DNA of 64,000 nt from Macrothele yani (taxonomy: Eukaryota > Arthropoda > Arachnida > Araneae > Macrothelidae). This document shows, piece after piece, positions 52,639-63,339 of this stretch. The stretch spans positions 168,236,709 to 168,300,708 of the forward strand of contig CM076997.1 in assembly GCA_039090855.1 (NCBI GenBank). Direction: 5' to 3'. The position numbers and the translations under genes were made by a program. Every line of letters begins with the position of its first letter. Position 1 is the first letter of the stretch. The notes under the pieces were generated by a model that did not search any database, had not been told where the DNA came from, and saw only the letters and a program-made list of their open reading frames with translations.

Positions 52639-53840
52639 CACAGTCGAGTCAGATTATTGTGACCACCTCCTACTTTTAACGTCAACAGCGCGCAGCCAAT
52701 GAAAGAAGGCACGTGTCGTGAGCTGGCTTAGGGGGTTTATAAAGTGTTCTGTAGGCATTCTGAAAACATATCTCTCGTTGCCGTCATGGTTAAGAGGAGC
52801 TATTTATCAGATTTGCAAAAAGGGATGATTGTCGGCTTTCGGGCCAAGAGTGGCAGTATTTCTGAAACAGCGCAGTTTGTGAACTGTTCGCCTGCTGCTG
52901 TGGTTAAAGTGTATCGTGATTGGAGAAATGGCACCGTTACGAATAAGCGACGTAGAAACTGGGGAGCACCACGTGACATAGATATGGGGGGGGGTGAACG
53001 TCAGCTTCGAAGGTGCGCGAGGGCCGATCGACCCGCTTCAGTGGAGCAACTCTTGGCCGAATGAACCAGCGGGCTACTGAAATTGTATATAAAATTACAG
53101 TTCAGCGAACCCTGCGGCGTATGGGGCTCTGGGACGGATGGTCACTGCACATATGCTAATGAAGGTGTATCTGCAGAAAAGGCTCACATTTGTACGACAG
53201 TATCGGAATTAGACCTTCACTGATTGGCAAAGGATTGCCTTCTCTGATGAGTCACGTTTTCTGCTTCATCGAACGGATGGACGTTGGCGTATAAGGCGAG
53301 AAACATCGGAGAACACTGTTCAACCATTGCTGGAAGAACACAAGCTGGTTGGGGCAGCGTTAAGATCTGGGGAATGTTTTCGTGGCATTCTCTGGTCCAC
53401 TTATACCTGTGGAAGGCATTATGGACCGAATACGTTATAAATCCACCCTTGCAGACCACGTACACCCATACATGCTGATTGTCTTCCCTGGGGCGGATGA
53501 GATTATTCAGCACTGCAATGCGACGTATCACACAGCTAAAAATGCCCGAGAGTGGTTGAAAGAGCACGATGAATTCTTCAAAGTACTTCCCTGGCCCCCT
53601 AATTTCCTAGATTTAAACCCAATTGAGCATCTGTTTGACCACCACATCGTGTTGTTCGCTCTATGGATCCTCCACCACGCACCCTCCAGCAGCTGTCAGA
53701 CGCACTGCAGTCAGCATGACTCCACATACCTATGAATATCTTCCAGCAGCTTATTGAGTGAATCCGAGCTTATGTCAACGCTGCACACGGCGGTTTCTCT
53801 GGATATTAGCTGGTTGTCACAATAACGTGACTCGACCGTG
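52639..53840 (+). mobile_element. Tc1-like transposon, family VII copy 2 (complete ends)
   Basis: A 1202-bp element. The left end CACAGTCGAGTCAGATTATT and the right end, inverted CACGGTCGAGTCACGTTATT, are flanked by TA at 52637-52638 and 53841-53842. Confidence 0.92.
52786..53809 (+). pseudogene. Tc1-like transposase, family VII copy 2
   Basis: ATG 52786 MVKRSYLSDLQKGMIVGFRA, then SISETAQFVNCSPAAVVKVY and RDWRNGTVTNKRRRNWGAPR. A G-run at 52987-52994 (G8) adds residues before GERQLRRCARADRPASVEQL. After frame changes: FSDESRFLLHRTDGRWRIRR (first Asp), NATYHTAKNAREWLKEHDEF (second Asp region, Asp replaced), and FLDLNPIEHLFDH (Glu). It ends GGFSGY and TAG at 53807-53809. Non-functional. Confidence 0.9.
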
Positions 53841-53861
53841 TATGTCCAGCGTAACTGTGCT

Positions 53862-54165
53862 TTTACAGCTGGAACAGATGGGCTACAAGAGAGAGAACTG
53901 CAGATTCATCCTTCTTCTAACAGTTATCCATCGATGTAAACAGCTTTCCGGGTGCCAACAGCATGCGCATTGGACAATGAAATATTGGAAACAGGTCAGC
54001 TGGCCCGATGAATCGCGATATGTTCTGCGTTCTGTTAATAGCAGAATTCATATTTAGAATAGCAGCATAAGCCTATGGATCCCTCATACATGATATGGAA
54101 TGTCCAGGCTAGTAGGAGCGGTAATATGAAACGGGACATGTTTGCTGGTCATGAACTCTTGACAT
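53862..54165 (+). pseudogene. Tc1-like transposase fragment
   Basis: Begins just after the previous element: LEQMGYKRENCRFILLL, then QQHAHWTMKYWKQVSWPDES with the first catalytic Asp. After a stop and a shift come KPMDPSYMIWNVQAS and a degraded GGGSVMVWG block. About 100 codons. The HTH and the second half are missing. Its boundaries suggest an old remnant truncated by the neighbouring insertion. Confidence 0.65.
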
Positions 54166-54224
54166 GCAGTTGTTCTTCCATCCTGTGTTGAGCTGCAGCC
54201 ACCCAGTCAACCACGCCCTAGTTA

Positions 54225-54905
54225 CGCCTCTGTGTGAAAACAATGTATTAGTGAATTACCCTTAGTACTTGGAATATTATCTGATTCAAAGTTCCTTGTA
54301 TTTGCTTTCATATCAACTATCTTCAAAACTGCGTCACATGGACGTGCATCTTCACACATAAGTATATTGCCAAAGCCAAGCATTCCGATGTTAAACCACA
54401 TTTTAATTGCCCTTACCAATCCACAAAAGAAAAAAGGATGTTATTGGAATACTAAATTCGGGGTTCTTAGGCCGAAACCTGTGGTATTCTGATGGGACAA
54501 CGTCCCGACTATATAAAGTATGGGATAAAATCAGAACCTTCTTTAATTTTCTGTTTTTTGCAGATCATTCTATAGGTGGGAACTGGAACATTATCCACTT
54601 GCGATTCCCATTGATGATCGCTAGGTGGCGTCTGCTCAGAGCTTGATGCATCCGTTTCAATTGCATAAAGTTTTCCGTACACAGCCTGCTTATATGACAT
54701 ACATTTCCAGTGAACATGACCCCCACAATATCGGCAAGTGCAAAGCATGACTTTCTTCTCGAACCATTGTCATTGCATCACTGGCTGCGTTTCCTGACTT
54801 GGTTCTCAGCCACTGGTCCAAGTCGTAGAAAAACGTAGGAATATCCACTTTTCATCCCTTGTGATGATACGGCGGAGAAACATCTCCTTCCGTAGATCTG
54901 AGAAT
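54225..54905 (-). pseudogene. Mariner transposase relic
   Basis: Minus strand: EMFLRRIITRDEKWIFLRF (first catalytic Asp in DEKW, about 54870-54900), FEKKVMLCTCRYCGGHVHW, LKRMHQALSRRHLAIINGNR and a weak second-Asp region. SRDVVPSEYHRFRPKNPE follows, where the third Asp appears as Glu (SEYH for SDYH). The rest is faint to about 54225. It matches the relic at 24555-25130 in its KKVML block. Confidence 0.65.
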
Positions 54906-54928
54906 AATCTACGGCAGAGGGTGATATA

Positions 54929-55975
54929 CACTGGTGATCACTAAATTATGGCCACCTATCTAACACCTGGTTGGTCCTCTTTTTGCAATCAGTACAGCAG
55001 CTAACCGACGTGGAATCGATATGCCGGAAACAGATGAGAGGTACGGTCAACCAAGTTCTGTATGCTACGGTTTTTAATGCATTTATTAAGTGATTTGCTC
55101 ATCCAGATGCCTGATATGTCGCTCCATAGTGTCCCACAAGTGCTCTATGGACTTGATATCATGGGAGTTTGGAGACCAATCGATGTGATGGAAGTCTGAA
55201 CTGTGTTCTTCAAGCCATTCTTTCACAACATTGGGTCTGTGGCTCGGCGCATTGTCATCTTCGAAGACACCGTCGCCATTCGGCAAAACGAGCAACATTG
55301 CTGGGTGAACATAGTTAGCAAACAATGCACGACAGTGGGCACCTATCATACGTTGTTCCACATGCGTCAGAGGTCCAGGTTCTTGCCAGGTAAACATGCT
55401 CCACACCATACAAGCGTCTCCACCAGCTTGCACTTTGGAGACCATACGGAATGGATTGAGTGACGCCAAACAACCTAAAACTCGTCAAACCATCACACCT
55501 TTTTTCCAGTCATCCGACTTCCAACTTTCATGATCATTGCACCAGGCGAGTCTTTCGCCTCGATCAACCGTGGTTTGGAGAGGATGTCAACTTGGTCATT
55601 CGCTGTTCTATCCCCTACATGCGAGCGTGCAACGCATGGTCATGGCAGATACTATTCTGGGTTAAGCTCTGTTGTATTGAGTAGTCAACTGTTGAACAGT
55701 GTTGTGTTTGTTGACCTGTACGAATCCTCGAACCCGGCGCTCACCTCTTACATCACCGTTTCGCTCTCTTGTTCGGTTTAACCTTTAGGTAGTTGTTTTA
55801 CCATTTTCATGCCAGTTCTAATACTCTTTAACTACGGAGGCTCGTGAACAACCCACCAGTTAGCCGTTTGGGAAATAGAGACATCCGCTCTCTTGAGCTC
55901 CCACAATCTTTCATTCCTCAGAGTCCGGTAAATCCTTCCGTTTCCCCATGACGCTCCGAATTTTACTACCTACTA
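54929..55975 (-). mobile_element. Tc1-like transposon, family VIII
   Basis: The plus-strand left terminus CACTGGTGATCACTAAATTA follows TA (54927-54928). The opposite end was not found, so the element is 5'-truncated or decayed at about 55975. Confidence 0.75.
54960..55950 (-). pseudogene. Tc1-like transposase, family VIII
   Basis: From the complement of 55950: MGKRKDLPDSEE then stop, KIVGAQESG, LVGCSRASVVKEY, NWHENGKTTT and GERRVRGFVQVNKHNTVQQL. RGERLAWCNDHESWKSDDWK and WFDEF (first Asp) follow. After a shift come VQAGGDACMVWSMFTWQEPG and GVFEDDNAPSHRPNVVKEWL (second Asp). SIEHLWDTMERHIRHLDEQ holds the Glu. It ends PRRLAAVLIAKRGPTRC and TAG at 54960. The catalytic triad can be read but is split by several stops and shifts. 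Confidence 0.83.
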
Positions 55976-56169
55976 CACCACTCATACCTTATGCGAGTAT
56001 ATGCTACGTCGGGCAGACTAATCACCTGAGTGGCGCCTCATTGCGGCTGCAATAGAAACCGTTGCCAACTTCCAATGTTGAGTTCCCCACAACCTGAGAA
56101 GCTTAGTTAGCGGCCAGTTCCGGCGTGGTAAGCATGTACACAATTAAACAGAAAGGGTTCTTAGTCAAA

Positions 56170-57251
56170 TGGCATTGGGCTACGGGATAATTTAAGGTTA
56201 CGCGCTCGAAATTTAGAAAGTGGTTTAACGTTGCAGCGCCGTCAGAAAGGGCGATTTAGAAGATGGTGTAAAAACTGGAGACAACAGGCACGTTGGTAAA
56301 TGTCCACGTGGGTGGCCGTCCTGCAATGACCATGGAAACAGAGCAGGGCGTACGTAATAGATTGCTTAACTCACCAAGCAAGTTCTTACGGCGACTGTTT
56401 CAAGAAATTGGCTTGTCATCTTCGATTTGCCACATAGCTGCAAAAAAAAAAAAAAAAAAGGGGAGCATTCGCCCTTATCGCGTATCCACAGTGCAGGAAC
56501 TGTAGGAGCAGACTTTGCAAAAGGGTGTGATACTGCAACTGGTTTCATACCGTCGTGGCTGAAAACGGTGACATCCTGGGTATAACATTTTTCTCAGACT
56601 AAGCGTGGTTGCTCCTGTCTGGGTACGTCAATTCGCAGAATGCGCTTTTGATGGTCATGAACATCCGATACATGACCTCAAGATTGGAGAGTGGTGTACC
56701 ACGTCCCGTACGCGCGTCACAAGGCCCATATTCTTTGAAACAACGGTGAACACGGACGTTTACTGCGAAATTATCGACACATTTGTTAATTAGTTGGACG
56801 ACATTGAATTACAACGTGCTGCTTCCAGCAAGACGAGGCGAGCTGTCACACGCCCGGATGGTCTACATCAGTTGTAATCGAAGATCGCATAATCCCTAAA
56901 ATAATATGGCCTTCAAGATCTCCTGGTCCCAGTTTCCCAGATTTCTTCTTGTGGGGCATGCTAAAAGGAAAGATCTATGTCAATAAACCACCCACACTCC
57001 TGCAACTGAAAACGAATATCACCTCTGCAACTGACGACATCAGCCACGCTCAGCTATTTGACACATTCGCAGTCATGGAGCACCGGGTTGCCAGGTGCCT
57101 GCAGAAGGGAGGTCGCCCTCTCCAGCATTTTTTGTGATGCGAAACGTTGGACATCTCTCAAGGCATGTACTATCACAATTACGTTTGCCTACTTGTATAT
57201 TATGTCTATAATAAACAAGAACGCGAGGCTTCATACGAGTGAAACACCCTG
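56170..57251 (+). mobile_element. Mariner-like transposon (insect type), 5' end unclear
   Basis: The right end GAAACACCCTG at 57241-57251 is followed by TA. The left end was not found. It contains an A-run of 17 at 56442-56458 inside the coding part. Confidence 0.7.
56330..57140 (+). pseudogene. Mariner-like transposase (insect type)
   Basis: Readable blocks: NSPSKFLRRLFQEIGLSSSI (HTH), an A-run expansion, then RPYRVSTVQEL. DGHEHPIHDLKIGEWCTTSR and RPIFFETTVNTDVYCEIIDT are the VWCA/GPIFFE blocks, but the second-Asp QQDGA block is decayed to QQDEAS. LQDLLVPVSQISSCG stands for WPPRSPDLTPPDFFLWG, then GMLKGKIYVNKPPTLLQLKT and MEHRVARCLQKGGRPLQHFL. Many frame changes. The same superfamily as 1-680 and 35305-36095, but a different family. 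Confidence 0.78.
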
Positions 57252-57461
57252 TATTAAATTACTACTGCGAAACATATATATAACAAAGTATGAAGTAGAA
57301 AAGCAGATGGGGGCACAATATTTTGTGGTTTGTCCTGTGAGCAGAAAGTTTAGTTACGCCTCTGTTTTTAGAGAAGAGATTGCGGTATCGAATTGCTATT
57401 AATTTTCAAGTTTTCAGAGGTAGATCTTGAATGAAATAGAGGAAATACCGTATGTGATATA

Positions 57462-58752
57462 TTGGATTGTCGGAAAAGTCAGGACGTATTTTAGCCATGT
57501 TTTGCAAAGGTCATTTATTGATAGAAAGAACAAATATCAATCAATGATATAATGCCCATTTTGTTCGATAACCTTTTGCTATCTTTCAGTGAGCTGCAGA
57601 ATGCCTCGTTCATAGAAGGACCTGTCTTTCGTGGTGAAAAACTGTACAAGGTGCTGTTTTACAGCCTCATCTGAATTGAACGTTATACCATGCAAGGACT
57701 GTTGAAGAGAGCAAAACAAGTGGAAGTCTGGCAGCCCAAAGTCAGGCGAGTATGCTGGGTGTGGCAACACATCCCACCCAAGCTCCAATAATTTTTGGCT
57801 GGTGATCAAACTTGTGTGTGGTCTCGCGTTGTCGTGTTGGAACACAACACCTTTACGATGAACGAGCTCTGGACGTTTCTGGATGATGGATTAGTTCAAA
57901 CTCTCCAATTGCCGACAGTACACATTCGAATTGATTGTTTGGTTTCGTGGTAGGAGCTCGGAAACCACGACACCTTTAAAATCCCACCACACTGAGACCA
58001 GAACCTTCCGTTGATGAATGTCTGCTTTGGATGTCGTTTGAGGAGAAGCAGCACGTCCGGACCAAGACCGTTTGCGCAGCACATTGTTGTACATAAACCA
58101 CTTTTCGTCACCAGTTATCAGTCGCTTCAAAAAAAGGATAGTTTTTCTCACGTTTAATGAGCTTATCGCAGATGTTTTTATGCGCCGTCAATTGAGCTTC
58201 TTTGAGTTCACGAGGAACCCACACATCGAGCTTGCTTACGTATCCCAGCTTCTTCAGGTGGTCGAAAATGCTTGCATGATGGATGTGCAATGTATCTGCA
58301 ATCTCTCCTGTCGTGTAACGTGAGTTTGACTCGATCAATGCCTTAATGTGGTCGTCATCAACCTGGGTGGGCCTCCCCGACCGAGCAGCATCGTTGTGGT
58401 CAAAATCACCAGCACTGAATTTTGTGAACCACCACTGGCACTGACGTTCCTGTAGAGCATTAACACCGTACACTTTACGCAACTTTTCACAAGCTTGACG
58501 AGCGTTCTTCCCTGTACGGAAGTAAAACAGTAAAATCTGGCGAAAATGCACAGTTTGGTCTTCCATCTTCAACTTGGTGTCAAATCTCCGCAAACCAACC
58601 AAATCGCTCACTATTCCTTTTAGACTGCAGCTAGAACTGGCACCAGTCGAATGCCATAGCGATAACAGAGCTGTGCATGCCTCCAGTACTTCCCAAAACT
58701 GCACAACCGCCATCGGGTGCCAAAATACGCCATGACTTTTTCGACAACCCAA
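57462..58752 (-). mobile_element. Mariner transposon, best-preserved copy
   Basis: A 1291-bp element with inverted repeats: left TTGGATTGTCGGAAAAGTCA, right inverted TTGGGTTGTCGAAAAAGTCA. Flanked by TA at 57460-57461 and 58753-58754. The right flank continues as a tRNA-containing LTR piece. Confidence 0.93.
57537..58566 (-). pseudogene. Mariner transposase (DD34D), three lesions
   Basis: From the complement of 58566: MEDQTVHFRQILLFYFRTGK, CQWWFTKFSAGDFDHNDAAR, VDDDHIKALIESNSRYTTGE, LKKLGYVSKLDVWVPRELKE. One frameshift sits in an A-run near 58130. Then LKRLITGDEKWFMYNN (first Asp), KVLVSVWWDFKGVVVSELLP, a TAA in SLN*SII, FQHDNARPHTSLITSQKLLE (second Asp), and HPAYSPDFGLPDFHLFCSLQ (third Asp). 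A TAG in LTER*QKV precedes the end EQNGHYIID at 57537. The length of about 343 codons is normal for mariner. All three catalytic Asp are present, so only three changes separate it from an open gene. Confidence 0.93.
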
Positions 58753-58754
58753 TA

Positions 58755-58893
58755 CTAAAGAGGTAAGGCACGTGTCAAGCAGCGATACAAATCTGCAGCA
58801 ATACATTCCGTTCGTGTAGCTTAGTTGGGAGAGCAACACACTCCGAATTAAGGGAACGCAAATTTAATCTCCGTCACGGACAAATGTGTGGGT
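58755..58893 (+). repeat. tRNA-containing LTR piece (TRIM-related)
   Basis: Contains GAGGTAAGGCACGTGTCAAG, CGTGTAGCTTAGTTGGGAGA (A-box-like), and an acceptor-type pair GTTCGTG (58810-58816) with CACGGAC (58875-58881). It aligns to the minus-strand LTR at 25117-25236. It is bordered by a mariner on the left and a SINE on the right. TGTGATATA at 57453-57461 may be its displaced first bases. Confidence 0.5.
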
Positions 58894-59122
58894 CTTTTTT
58901 TTTTTATTATTTTGATTGGAGGTTTAACGACCACCGTGAGCAACTCCATAAGCTATAAGCAGTCGCCCGTCTCTAATTTAGGTTCACTGGTTCCAGGGAA
59001 ATGAGAGAGCCAGTGCCATAAGACAAACACAACATCCATACCTCATCGGGATTCGAAAACGGACCCCTTTCGGACAAATGATCAGAAGCCATCGCTTAGA
59101 CCACTGTGCCACCGGGGTGGCA
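58894..59122 (-). repeat. tRNA-derived SINE, minus-strand copy
   Basis: Poly(T), GATTGGAGGTTTAACGACCA, GTTCCAGGGAAATG, a degraded B box GGGATTCGAAAAC, and head CCACCGGGGTGGC. Probable short duplication ATGTGT on both sides (58884 and 59125). Confidence 0.9.
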
Positions 59123-59520
59123 TTATGTGTTTTCACACGTATCGTAATCTAATTGTTTAAAATAATTCACTTTAAGAGAAATTTTTATCTAGCAGGGGTT
59201 AGGATCTGGCTGGCATGCATGAACAAGATTATGGCACATGCATATTATACAGTTATCGAGGGGTCAGTGTGATGAGAGGCCTTGATTTGAATTCCAAGTG
59301 CCACATAGTTTTTGTATTTTGTATACATTCTTTTTTTTAGGTTTTCATCACATTCCTTCCCTGAATCAGTAATACTAAATAAAAATGATACAGACGTTCA
59401 TTGTGGTGAAATTCCAAAAGAAAATTTTCACCATGCTTTAAAGATATTTTATTTATTTCTACGTAATTACGATGTTTCAATGCTGAAAAATTGCTATGGG
59501 AGTGTTTGAAATAAAAACTA
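59123..59520. other. Spacer between SINEs, no gene seen
   Basis: The first bases (TTTTCACACG at about 59131) may continue the LTR interrupted by the SINE. Otherwise nothing recognised. Confidence 0.4.
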
Positions 59521-59738
59521 GCCGTCCCGGTGGCACGGTGGTCTTAGAGATGGCTACTACTGATCATTCGTCCGGGATGGGGTCCGGGTTCGAATCCCGG
59601 TGAGGCATGGATGTTGTGTTTGTCTCACGTCTCTGGTTCTATCTCTTCCCTGGAACCAGTGGTCCTAAATTACGGACGGGAAACTGCTTGCAGCCCATTG
59701 AGTTGCTCACAGTGATCGTTAAACCTCCAATCAAAATT
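59521..59738 (+). repeat. tRNA-derived SINE, plus-strand copy
   Basis: Head GCCGTCCCGGTGGCACGGTG, B box GGGTTCGAATCCC, GATGTTGTGTTTGTCTCA, CCCTGGAACCAGTGGTCCTA, TTGAGTTGCTCACAGTGATC, then ACCTCCAATCAAAATTAT. Confidence 0.92.
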
Positions 59739-59739
59739 A

Positions 59740-61853
59740 TTATAGAATTTTTTGGTTCACGAGATTTTCCCCTGATACTCCAAGGGTGTTTATAGCAACT
59801 TCTCTAACTTACTTTATTTAATGTGCCAGCGAAAAATCTCTCGAATGGCAAAGTGTAAAAATATTTTCTGACGTTTCAGTCATATTTTTTTGTTTTTATT
59901 ACTTTTTTTCGTGTTCTTTTTAAAGAAGTTGTCCGTAATAAAATGGACTCGTCATATCCTCTTCGTTGACATAAGAGAAAATATATATATATATATATAT
60001 AAATAAATGGAAGAGGAAAGGAACTCAGACATAATTACAAACAGCACTGCTTCGTCGACATTTTCTTATCGTGTTAAAGTGCCAGCCGGTGAGAAGGAAA
60101 TCAAACAACAAAAAGACATTCTTTTTTTGATGCAAGGAAAATTTAATACCCCCTTTGAAATCATGTTAGAAACAAAGGGAGCCATAGCATCGGGCAAATC
60201 GAAAAATATTATTTTCGTTCGCACGGAAAATATAGCGAGGAATACAAAAGTAAGATTACGAAATGTCCTGGCCCGATTCTTTACACGGAATGAGAAAGCC
60301 GGTCCTCGTCCTCTCGTTGCCTCGGGGTAAAAGGCTTTTAGAGAAATGTCAGGTCCATTGCGTTTAAAGGCGAATCCTCAGGAGAGAGTTATTGGCCCTG
60401 AGGCACGCACCGACACACGCACACAACACGCATTGTACTTCTTCTTCCCGCCCTTTCTCTCTCTCTCTCTCTCTCTCTCTTTCTGTCCCTCTGCACTCCT
60501 TCCTCGTCTACCTTTAGGCATTTTCTCCGAGATCACAAAAATCAATTTCGTCTTTCTATCTTTCCCGGTGAGTGTGTATGTGTGTGGATGTCGCACAGCG
60601 GTAACGAAAGAGATTTTTGCCTTCCCGAAAGCACGGACGGTTAACCTGGTAAAGAAAATTCAATATAGCGGTCGTATCTTCGCTCGATTTTACAGGAATA
60701 GTTTTTCCATTTTTTTTCTAAGGGTTCCTTTTTTTCTTATTCTGTCAATATTTTAGTCCACTTTCTGCTTTTTTTTTAAAGTAGCTGTCCCCCCTTTTTC
60801 TTATTTTTTTTATTTTATTTTATTTTATTTTATTTTATTTTTTTGAACATGAACGATCATAGACAAAGCAGTTCGGAAACAAATCTCACTTAAATTTTTC
60901 CATATCCATGGACCCCTAATGGAGAAATAACTGTTTTGAACGGAAATTAACAGAGAGTGACTAACATGTCGGAGTAACTGAGCAATGGATGGTACAAGTT
61001 CTCAAATTTTCCTTCCCATAATAGACGTCAGTATCATTGAATAACTCCGAAACAGAATAAAGCTAAACGTAACTCTATTGCTGTACTAGGCTTCTGAACG
61101 GTAAACTGTTCAAATTTTCATGCTATGGTTTCAATGGTTTTTCGAACAATCTCGAAATTTAGTTTAGAATTATTTTTACGATTTTACACTTTTGAACTAG
61201 TTCAGTGACACGAACTTTTGATGACTTGAGTCAAACATCTCTCTCTATATCATCATCATCATCATCATTGTCAACCATTATCAATCCATTGCTGTGTAAA
61301 GGTCTCCCCACGTTTGTACCACAAATCTCCTCCGTGCCATTCCGGTATGCATTCGAATTTCATACATTGACATTTGCTAGAAGAACGGACAGTGAATAGG
61401 AATAGTTAATTTTCCTGCTGTGTGAAACGCGCTGGTTTTTCGTGCGGTGGAAGAATCCATTAATCATTCCGAAGAGGAGCCTTGAGTGATCAAGAAGTGG
61501 AATATCCCGTAGTGATCTTAGTGTGTTTGCAAAATGAAATTAAAATGGCTTGGACGTATAAAAATTACCTAAAATTTTTCCCTTTAGTGAACACTTAAAA
61601 GGATGCATGAAGCTAGATTTTGAATTTCAATATCTGAGAAGTTTGAGGTGAATTTTTGTGATTTCACTTATTTTGTCTTACAAAATTTTTGCTTTGGCTG
61701 ATTCTTTAACTCGTCATCGAATATTAATAACTATACCAAAATATCAGTAATATTCCTGCACTCTGACATCTGTCTGAAACGAACTATTATGCGTATTACT
61801 ATTGTTCATTTTCAATATACATTGCTCGTCATACAAAATACCACACAAGCAAG
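59740..61853. other. Transposon-poor region with microsatellites
   Basis: Contains (AT)n at about 59982-60000, (CT)n at about 60457-60480, (TTTTA)n at about 60812-60841 and (ATC)n at about 61250-61267. Open frames at 60007-60330 (107 codons) and 60346-60756 (136 codons, low complexity) have no recognisable homology, and the second overlaps the CT repeat. No element of the types seen elsewhere is present. Confidence 0.45.
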
Positions 61854-61855
61854 TA

Positions 61856-63019
61856 CACAGCCGAGTCACATTATTGTGACCGCCTTCTACTTTTGATGTT
61901 AACAGCGCGTAGCCAATGAAAGAAGGCACGTGTCGTGAGCTGGCTTGGAGGGTATATAAGGTGTGTTGTAGGCATTCTGAAAACATATCACTCGTTTCTG
62001 TCATGGATAAAAAGAGCGATTTATCAGATTTGCAAAGTGGGATGATTATCGGCTTTCGAGCCCAGGGTGGCTATATTTCTGAAACAGCTCAGTTTGTGAA
62101 CTGTTCGCGTGCTGCTGTAGCTAAAGGGTATCGTGATTGGAGAAATGGCACCATTGCGAATAAGCGACGTGAAAACTGCGGAGCACCACGTGCCATTGAT
62201 GTGAGAGGTGAACGTCGGCTTCGAAGGTGCGTGAGGGCCGATCGACACTTTACAGTGGAGCAACTCACTGGCTGCTGCTTATGGGGCTGCGATGCAGTCG
62301 GATGGTCACTGCACCTATGCTAACGAAGGTGTATTGGCAGAAAAGGCTTACATTTCCACGGCAGTATAAGAATTGGACCTCCGGTAATTGGCAAAGGATT
62401 GTCTTCCCCGATGAGTGATGTTTTCTGCTTCATCGAACAGATGGACGTTGGCGTATAAGGCGAGAAACCACGGAGAACAAATACTCTTCAACCATTGCTG
62501 AAAGAACACAAGCTGGAGGGCAAAGTGTTGGTCTGGGGAATGTCTTCGTGGCCTTTCTTTTGGGTCCACTCATACCTGTGGGAGGCACAATAGACCGAAT
62601 TCTTTATGAATCCATCCTTGCAGACCACGTACACTAATACATGCTGATTGTCTTCCCTGTGGCGGATGGAATCTTCCAGAACGACAATGCGACGTGTCCC
62701 ACAGCTAGGAATGTCCGAGAGTTGTTGGAAGAGCACGATGAAGACATCAAAGTACTTCCCTAGCTCCCTAATTCCCCAGACTTAAACCCAATTGAGCATT
62801 TGTGGGACCACTTTGATCGTGTTTTTCGCTGTATGGATCCTCCACCACGCACCCTACAGCAGCTCCCAGATGCACTGCAGTCAGCATGGCTCCAAATACC
62901 TGTGAACACCTTTCAGCACCTTATTGAGTCACTCCTAGTCCATCTAGCTGCTGTTCACGCTGCATACGGCAGTTATTCTGGATATTAGCTGGTGGCCACA
63001 GTAATGTGATTCGACCGTG
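61856..63019 (+). mobile_element. Tc1-like transposon, family VII copy 3 (complete ends)
   Basis: A 1164-bp element. The left end CACAGCCGAGTCACATTATT and the right end, inverted CACGGTCGAATCACATTACT, are flanked by TA at 61854-61855 and 63020-63021. It is shorter than copy 2 because of an internal deletion near 62270. Confidence 0.92.
62003..62988 (+). pseudogene. Tc1-like transposase, family VII copy 3
   Basis: ATG 62003 MDKKSDLSDLQSGMIIGFRA, then YISETAQFVNCSRAAVAKGY, NKRRENCGAPRAIDVRGERR and ADRHFTVEQLTG. About 40 bp are deleted relative to copies 1 and 2. Then GLRCSRMVTAPMLTKVYWQK, WQRIVFPDE (first Asp) with a stop at once, and RTDGRWRIRRETTEN. FQNDNATCPTARNVRELLEE holds the second Asp, and PNSPDLNPIEHLWDHFDRV the Glu. 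It ends GSYSGY and TAG at 62986-62988. The triad is present, but there are several lesions. Confidence 0.92.
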
Positions 63020-63021
63020 TA

Positions 63022-63335
63022 TTTGCCTGAGTGAAATGCAAATTGGTGGATATGTGTCGACAGCTGGTTTATGTGAATAATTATAATTGCGAACAAACCA
63101 CATCATAGATTAGGGAAATAAAATAAAAGAACGGCTAGGTGTGCTGAAACCACCCCACTACATTAGAGTGATCTCGGTGCCGAAAGCACGTGTAGGGAGT
63201 TATATTAACTTGGTGAATGCTACCACCACACGAACACCTTTACCAAAGACTTCATCATAGAGCCACGTACGGCTGGTTAGTCTCAGACTTGCATCAAGGA
63301 GGAAACGCATTGTGATGAAAATTCTGTCGGCCGAA
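63022..63335. other. Spacer between two Tc1 copies
   Basis: No feature recognised. Confidence 0.4.
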
Positions 63336-63339
63336 TGTG

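Noticed and set aside
54540..54750. Zn-finger-like CRYCGGHVHWKC host gene
   Set aside because: The stretch aligns to the KVMLCIWWD..G..HYE block of mariner transposases in the correct order with its neighbours. The Cys are incidental.
60007..60330. 107-codon plus-strand frame as a gene
   Set aside because: Not low in complexity and not a transposon, but I see no domain or supporting signals. Left as part of the unassigned region.
60346..60756. 136-codon plus-strand frame as a gene
   Set aside because: It runs through a CT microsatellite and T-rich sequence, giving Ser-Leu and Phe-rich low complexity. No homology seen.
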